From NCBI GenBank assembly GCA_016125085.1, contig WGMM01000018.1, forward strand, positions 124,001-188,000: a stretch of 64,000 nt of DNA. The letters run 5' to 3'. This document shows, piece by piece, positions 62,403-64,000 of this stretch; within the stretch, counting starts at the first letter, position 1, and the number at the start of each line of letters is the position of its first letter. This stretch comes from a bacterium (GTDB taxonomy: Bacteria > Planctomycetota > Planctomycetia > Isosphaerales > Isosphaeraceae). A model generated the notes under the pieces. The model saw only the letters and a program-made list of their open reading frames with translations. It was not told the DNA's origin and made no database searches. The position numbers and the translations under genes are program-made.

Positions 62403-63413
62403 TCAATGATGCCCGGCGTGCTGTGGCTTCGGTGCGGGTTTCGCGGCCGGAGCGGGCTGGGCTGTGAAGATGGCTTTCAGCGCGTCGCCGACGAGCGGAT
62501 ACTTGAACTGATAGCCGAGCTGGGTGGCCTTCTTCGGCAGAACTTTGGCGCCGGTCGCCACCACTTCGGCAACCTCGCCCAGAATGACCTTCAGAACAGC
62601 GTCAGGCGGGCCGAAAGGCACGAACGGCAGGAAGGTCGCCACTCTGGCGAGAGCACGAGCGAACTCGGCGAACCGTACCGGGTTCGGTGCTGTGCCGTTG
62701 ATCGGGCCTGTTGCGGACGTGTGATCCAGGGCCATCAGATACAGGCCGACGATGTCGTCGAGGTGGATCCAGCTGAACCACTGCAAGCCCTTGGCAGGCG
62801 AGAGCTTGCCGCCGCTACCCACGGGGGCGGCTCCACCAGGCAGCCATTTGAAAATGGGCGTCATGGCCCCGAGGGCCCCTTCTCCGCTAGCCAGAACGAC
62901 GCCGGTGCGGATGATCGGAACGCGAACGCCAAGTTTGTCCAAGCCGGCCGTGGCATCTTCCCATTCCCGGCAGACAACGGCGAGAAAATCGGTGCCCGAG
63001 GGGGATTCCTCTGTCAGCTCGGCGTCATCGGAGTGAGGGCCGTAATAGCCCGTGGCTGAAGCCTGAACGAGCACCTTCGGCGGCGTCTTGGCGCGGCGAA
63101 TTGCCGTCGCGATGTTGTGGGTGGTGAGAACCCGGCTGTCGCGGATTTTTTCTTTGACCGAGGCGTTCCAGCGTTCGGCGAAAAGATTCTGGCCGGCCAG
63201 ATTGATGACGGCGTCGCAGCCGTCGATGGCCATTTCCCAGGCGCCGGGGACTGCGGGATCGCCCTGGATGACCTCGATTCCGCGCATGTTGCGGTCGCGG
63301 CGGACGGCGTCAGCCCGGCGGGAAAGAATGACCGGTTCGTCGCCTCGAGCGACCAGCCGGGCCACGATTTGCCGCCCGATCGAACCGCTGCCGCCAGTGA
63401 GGAAAACCTTCAT
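62403..63413 (-). CDS. TIGR01777-family NAD(P)-dependent epimerase/dehydratase
   Basis: A 336-residue extended SDR of the TIGR01777 (YfcH-like) family. The start (MKVFLTGGSGSIGRQIV) is supported by GGGAG 11 nt upstream. Features are TGGSGSIG (nucleotide binding), LAGQNLFAERW, QASATGYYGPHSDDAELTEESPSG and SWIHLDDIVGLYLMALDH, and the C-terminal DUF1731 region (NPVRFAEFARALARV...LPKKATQLGYQFKYP). The tail is Pro/Ala/His-rich (PAPKPQHAGHH). Substrate is unknown. Upstream on the same strand of the HtrA gene, 153 bp apart. Confidence 0.92.
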   Translation of the reverse strand: MKVFLTGGSGSIGRQIVARLVARGDEPVILSRRADAVRRDRNMRGIEVIQGDPAVPGAWEMAIDGCDAVINLAGQNLFAERWNASVKEKIRDSRVLTTHNIATAIRRAKTPPKVLVQASATGYYGPHSDDAELTEESPSGTDFLAVVCREWEDATAGLDKLGVRVPIIRTGVVLASGEGALGAMTPIFKWLPGGAAPVGSGGKLSPAKGLQWFSWIHLDDIVGLYLMALDHTSATGPINGTAPNPVRFAEFARALARVATFLPFVPFGPPDAVLKVILGEVAEVVATGAKVLPKKATQLGYQFKYPLVGDALKAIFTAQPAPAAKPAPKPQHAGHH

Positions 63414-64000
63414 CGTGCTGTAACTCCCGCCGGGATCGATAGTTGACGAATATGTGGCGATGTCGTGCAGCGGTATGGGCACCGTCGATGCACATCATGC
63501 CGCGCAGGCCGCATTCTTGTTAATGTTGTGTATTCGGAGGATGCTTTCTGTCAAGCGGGTGGGTGAGTATGTGATGGAGACGGAGCTTTCGGGAAATCAC
63601 GATTCGGAACGAAGCTAAGAGCTAAGACGCGGGGATTGCGAAGCCCTGGGTGTCTCGGTAGGTGTTGCGGAAGCCAGCCGAAACCCGAATATCGCGTAGT
63701 TCAGGTCGAATAGCTTTCCTCACCGCACCATCTCGCCGACATGGCATGGGTGTCGCGGTGCGCAGAAATTCCGGGCGAACGGGGTCGTGTTTCGTTTGCC
63801 GGGGGTTGTCTTGCGATGATAGAATGATGATGTCATCGTCAGGGAGAGTCGCCGGGGTTACCGTGACGGCTCGGTTCGAAAGGCATAACCGGAAGTCGCC
63901 TTACTTCCTTCGGAGCACGCGCAGGCTATGCGTAAACCTCGTGTCGGGCAGATCTTTTCGCTCAGAACCCTGAGCAAATACCAGACGCGGCCCCCGATGA
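63414..64000. other. Right-edge intergenic region
   Basis: No supported gene was found in these 587 bases. An ATG at 63928 (MRKPRVGQIFSLRTL) starts a frame that stays open to the window edge, with GGAG about 13 nt before it. It could be the start of the next gene but is too short to judge. Confidence 0.4.

Noticed and set aside
63662-63973. A 103-codon plus-strand frame at the right edge
   Set aside because: Ser/Arg-rich without motifs and no ribosome-binding site; probably non-coding.

Overview
The window looks like chromosomal DNA from a Planctomycetota bacterium of the Planctomycetia (Isosphaeraceae or Gemmataceae-like; the genus cannot be fixed from this sequence). The evidence is a DUF1559 pseudopilin-like protein, two PEP-CTERM proteins, giant exported proteins with the LE-x-L-x-R-x-VL N-terminal tag, a tandem DUF4159 protein, an FG-GAP/VCBS protein, high GC and many short genes on alternating strands. 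No tRNA, rRNA, CRISPR array, phage or intact insertion sequence was found.

Layout. 1-6.4 kb: 3' part of a giant mosaic surface protein. 6.4-18.9 kb: mainly small enzymes and exported proteins (esterase plus GlcG/HbpS pair, DUF1559 protein, SGNH hydrolase, DUF3303, RdmC-like hydrolase, fatty-acid hydroxylase/sterol desaturase, PEP-CTERM protein, TatD hydrolase, ThuA protein, Rieske oxygenase). 18.9-25.7 kb: Gly-rich exported protein, a fused two-module M16 peptidase, a miniature inverted-repeat element, a Met/Gly-rich protein and a CHRD-PEP-CTERM protein. 25.8-33.9 kb: NALKHG-type protein, cytochrome c, a minus-strand run guaA-SDR-TIM barrel, proC, then rpmF and rpmB. 34-39 kb: a 1297-residue beta-helix protein. 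39-46 kb: membrane protein, aminotransferase, metK and a DEAD-box helicase. 46-55.5 kb: FG-GAP protein divergent from a GH32-like protein, then small proteins, a glycosyltransferase and a lipase. 55.5-56.1 kb: gene-free and AT-richer. 56.1-64 kb: exported protein, cyclase-like/DUF4159 protein, 2-hydroxyacid dehydrogenase, HtrA-type protease and a TIGR01777 epimerase.

How the genes relate. Housekeeping functions (GMP synthesis, proline synthesis, SAM synthesis, ribosomal proteins L32 and L28, RNA helicase) are mixed with cell-surface and secreted proteins. Few genes form operons: the GlcG/esterase pair overlaps by 4 bp, guaA and the SDR overlap by 10 bp, and DUF2007-glycosyltransferase are close-set. 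Rho-independent terminators are common. The best regulatory signal is a near-consensus sigma-54 promoter before the DUF1559 gene, with a weaker similar site before the CHRD-PEP-CTERM gene.

I did not find a clearly new multi-gene system. The observations most worth following are the ~296 bp inverted-repeat element, the 106-bp tandem duplication of the metK terminator, the four-copy unnamed module around a beta-helix, the sigma-54 sites, a GH32-like protein lacking the usual acid/base residue, and a 22-bp perfect palindrome.
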